Shown here in pieces: positions 62,145 through 64,000 of a stretch of 64,000 nucleotides of DNA; positions within the stretch are counted from its first letter, which is position 1, and the number at the start of each line of letters is the position of its first letter. The translations under genes and the position numbers were made by a program. This stretch comes from Pseudoscleropodium purum (lineage: Eukaryota > Streptophyta > Bryopsida > Hypnales > Brachytheciaceae). Under the pieces are notes generated by a model, which saw only the letters and a list, made by a program, of their open reading frames with translations, did no database searches and was not told where the DNA came from. The stretch is taken from contig OZ017797.1 in NCBI GenBank assembly GCA_963969395.1, positions 16,244,001-16,308,000 of the forward strand, written 5' to 3'.

Positions 62145-63112
62145 CTCTAGACTGCCCAAGAGGACAAAAAGTGTCCTCACATAGTTTTAAGTCCAATTGA
62201 AAGTGCTGTAACTTTTGCATCTAATGTCCAAATTCAATAAAACTTGTTGGAAAAGTTGCGCTTTGTCCACTAGTTTGTGTGGTTAAATTTTTAGATAAAT
62301 CCAAGATAAATCAAGTTTCTGAAAGCCAATCGAAGTTCAGAAGTTGAATTTGAGTTCATCAAACTGCATTTGACAACTGCCATTTTGAAGGCTTGTATCT
62401 ACTTCATCAAATGTTTGTTTTCAATAAAATTTGTTGAGTTATGTTTCCCTTTTAATCTAGTTATTATGGTAAAAAATTTATGTAAGTCCAAGATTTTTTG
62501 AATGTTTGGGGCAATTCAAAGTTCAAAATTTAGACATTTTTGGGTCAGAGTGAACTTTGGCAGCTAGTTTCTTCTCCATACAATGTCGTTTCCAATGGGT
62601 TTTTTTGGTAAAGTTGCGCATACTAGTCTAGATTATGTGTCTAAAATTTCACATCAACACAAGAAGTTATGAGTGACTGAAAAGCATTTTAGTAGAAGGA
62701 GGTTTAGGCTCATATGTGTTTTTGGTAACTTTTCTTGCTATTTTTTGACAATTTCAAAGCCATTTTGGAAACACATTGAGTCAATTGAATGATATTTTTT
62801 TTCACCAATGTGTTGTATGTTGGATTTGAATGCCTTTATAGTTTTAAAATTTTTCATTTGAGTAGGTTTAGAAATCGAATTTCACCTCCAAATGAGTTGC
62901 TAGGAAAATTTCAGCATCTATTTCCAACATTAAAACATTATAATCTTGCAATCCATGTAGTCAAATGACTCCAAATTTGACTTATGTTATCTAGAACATG
63001 TTCACTACAATACTATATGGTTGAGATTTCTATAACTTAGTGACATTTAGATTTATAGCACTTCAAAAGCAATGATGTTTTTGAACCCAAAACGACCTTG
63101 AGCATTCTAGGG
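62145..63112. mobile_element. TTAA-type MITE, 968 bp (M10)
   Basis: Ends CTCTAGACTGCCC and GCATTCTAGGG; right flank TTAA (63113-63116), left flank TTTA (one change). The left 250 bp match M7 (AAAGTGTCCTCAC...TAACTTTTGCAT). Non-coding. Confidence 0.65.
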
Positions 63113-63340
63113 TTAAGATAGGTTTTTCTGTTTTGTTTATTATGTTGAGATCTCCTATACCATGAATCCTCCGATCATATTGTGATCTATGGTGTGAAAA
63201 TTACTGAATTTCACAGTTTTTATGAATTAGAAAATTAGAAAATTACTTTTATTTTCATTGTGACCATTGCAACGGCATGGGATAAACTAGTTGACATTGG
63301 AATTGCCAAGTTCATCCTTACCGTTGTCTTAGGAGCATTG

Positions 63341-63484
63341 TTTGTTAATCCAAACACATAAAAGGATTGAAATGACATTTTTTGTCTTTTGGATGATTTT
63401 GAAAGGCATATGTTTGTTATTCCAAACACCTCAAAGGAATGAAATGATGTTTTGTGTCCTTAGGATGATTTCAAAAGGCCTATA
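63341..63484. repeat. 72-bp tandem repeat, two units
   Basis: Units start at 63341 and 63413 (TTTGTTAwTCCAAACAC...GGATGATTTTGAAAGGC), about 80% alike. Confidence 0.8.
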
Positions 63485-63619
63485 GAAGGAAAGAAATATT
63501 TTTTTGTCTAAATTTTGTAGGGGAGTTGCTTGAATGCATTTTTAGTGAATGAAATTGAATATCCTCTCATTTAGGTATATTTTAACTTTCAAACACAAAA
63601 AGATGTTCAATTCATGAAT

Positions 63620-64000
63620 CACTACACTAATAGAATGGTGGTCTTTGGGCACCAAGGAATAGTGTCTCATCTTGGTGTCCAAGGTCGACACTAGCACCAA
63701 GCAAGTGCTAATATAGGCCTTGGACATTATACTTTGGCAGGGTTGACAAATTAGTACGTCCGCCCCAAAATAGCGTCCGGACGTCCGTCCTCACGGACGC
63801 CAACGGACGCAGTGTCCCTCCCGCCGTTAGAAGGTGGACGGGCGGGGGGGCGGCTTAGAAAACCCGTTTTAGGTTTTTTGTTTTGATTGTTTTCACCAAT
63901 GAGAGATTGAGAGTGAAGTCAATTTGATTTTGATTTTTCTTATACTGCAATTGCGATTCAATAGAGTTGTATATCACTATTTATGTAAAAGCTAAAACAG
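63620..64000. mobile_element. Possible element end (CACTA-like) with GC-rich block, cut by the window edge
   Basis: CACTACACTAATAGAATGG at 63620 resembles a CACTA terminus. It is followed by repeated words around (GG)CACCAAG and CTTGG (63648-63722), as in subterminal repeats. At 63757-63850 is a very GC-rich block with a hairpin of GCGTCCG/CGGACGC arms (63773-63810). No right end is visible in the window. Confidence 0.35.

Overview
The window looks like a nuclear chromosome segment of a plant (streptophyte). Three genes are recognisable: the second-largest subunit of RNA polymerase I (NRPA2), the U1 snRNP splicing factor PRP39, and an intronless fibrillarin. The rest is very AT-rich, gene-poor DNA full of old transposable elements. 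Plant-type signs are the TTTAGGG-type telomeric heptamer used as promoter teloboxes and as an intronic repeat, Stowaway-like and CACTA-type MITEs, a degraded hAT transposase and Ty3/gypsy debris. The exact lineage cannot be told from the sequence.

Layout. 1-16.4 kb is a degenerate head-to-tail repeat array (blocks I call alpha, beta, gamma; period about 7 kb). It carries a family of short GC-richer elements (R1) and inserted MITEs. 16.8-24.5 kb holds MITEs and two diverged copies of a Ty3/gypsy-like remnant, each followed by an R1 copy. 25.2-34.0 kb is NRPA2 on the minus strand: 27 coding exons giving a 1199-residue protein. Its first intron has AT-AC, U12-type splice signals. 34-43.6 kb is intergenic, with CACTA hairpin MITEs carrying nested TTAA-flanked MITEs. 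44.3-50.6 kb is PRP39 on the plus strand: 12 coding exons, 767 residues. 51-59.5 kb is again repeats, including a hAT transposase pseudogene and a foldback element. 59.9-60.9 kb is fibrillarin (321 residues). 61-64 kb is intergenic, with a MITE, a short tandem repeat and a GC-rich hairpin block at the end.

How the genes relate. NRPA2 makes the rRNA precursor and fibrillarin 2'-O-methylates it; both act in the nucleolus. Both have a telobox about 180-230 bp upstream of the ATG, and NRPA2 also has two TGGGCT (site II) elements. This is the promoter grammar known from plant ribosome-biogenesis genes. PRP39 works in spliceosomal 5' splice-site recognition and shows no such promoter.

The most notable observations are: the AT-AC intron in NRPA2; a large set of MITEs with CCCCTAAA-type ends duplicating TTAA, several proven by paralogous empty sites; the R1 family, with repeated CGTAGAT heptamers and a hairpin whose stem sequence differs between copies; and an 80-bp segment shared by R1 elements and the zinc-ribbon linker exon of NRPA2. 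Both large gene models keep an open frame across all junctions. Repeat-block boundaries were judged by eye and are approximate.
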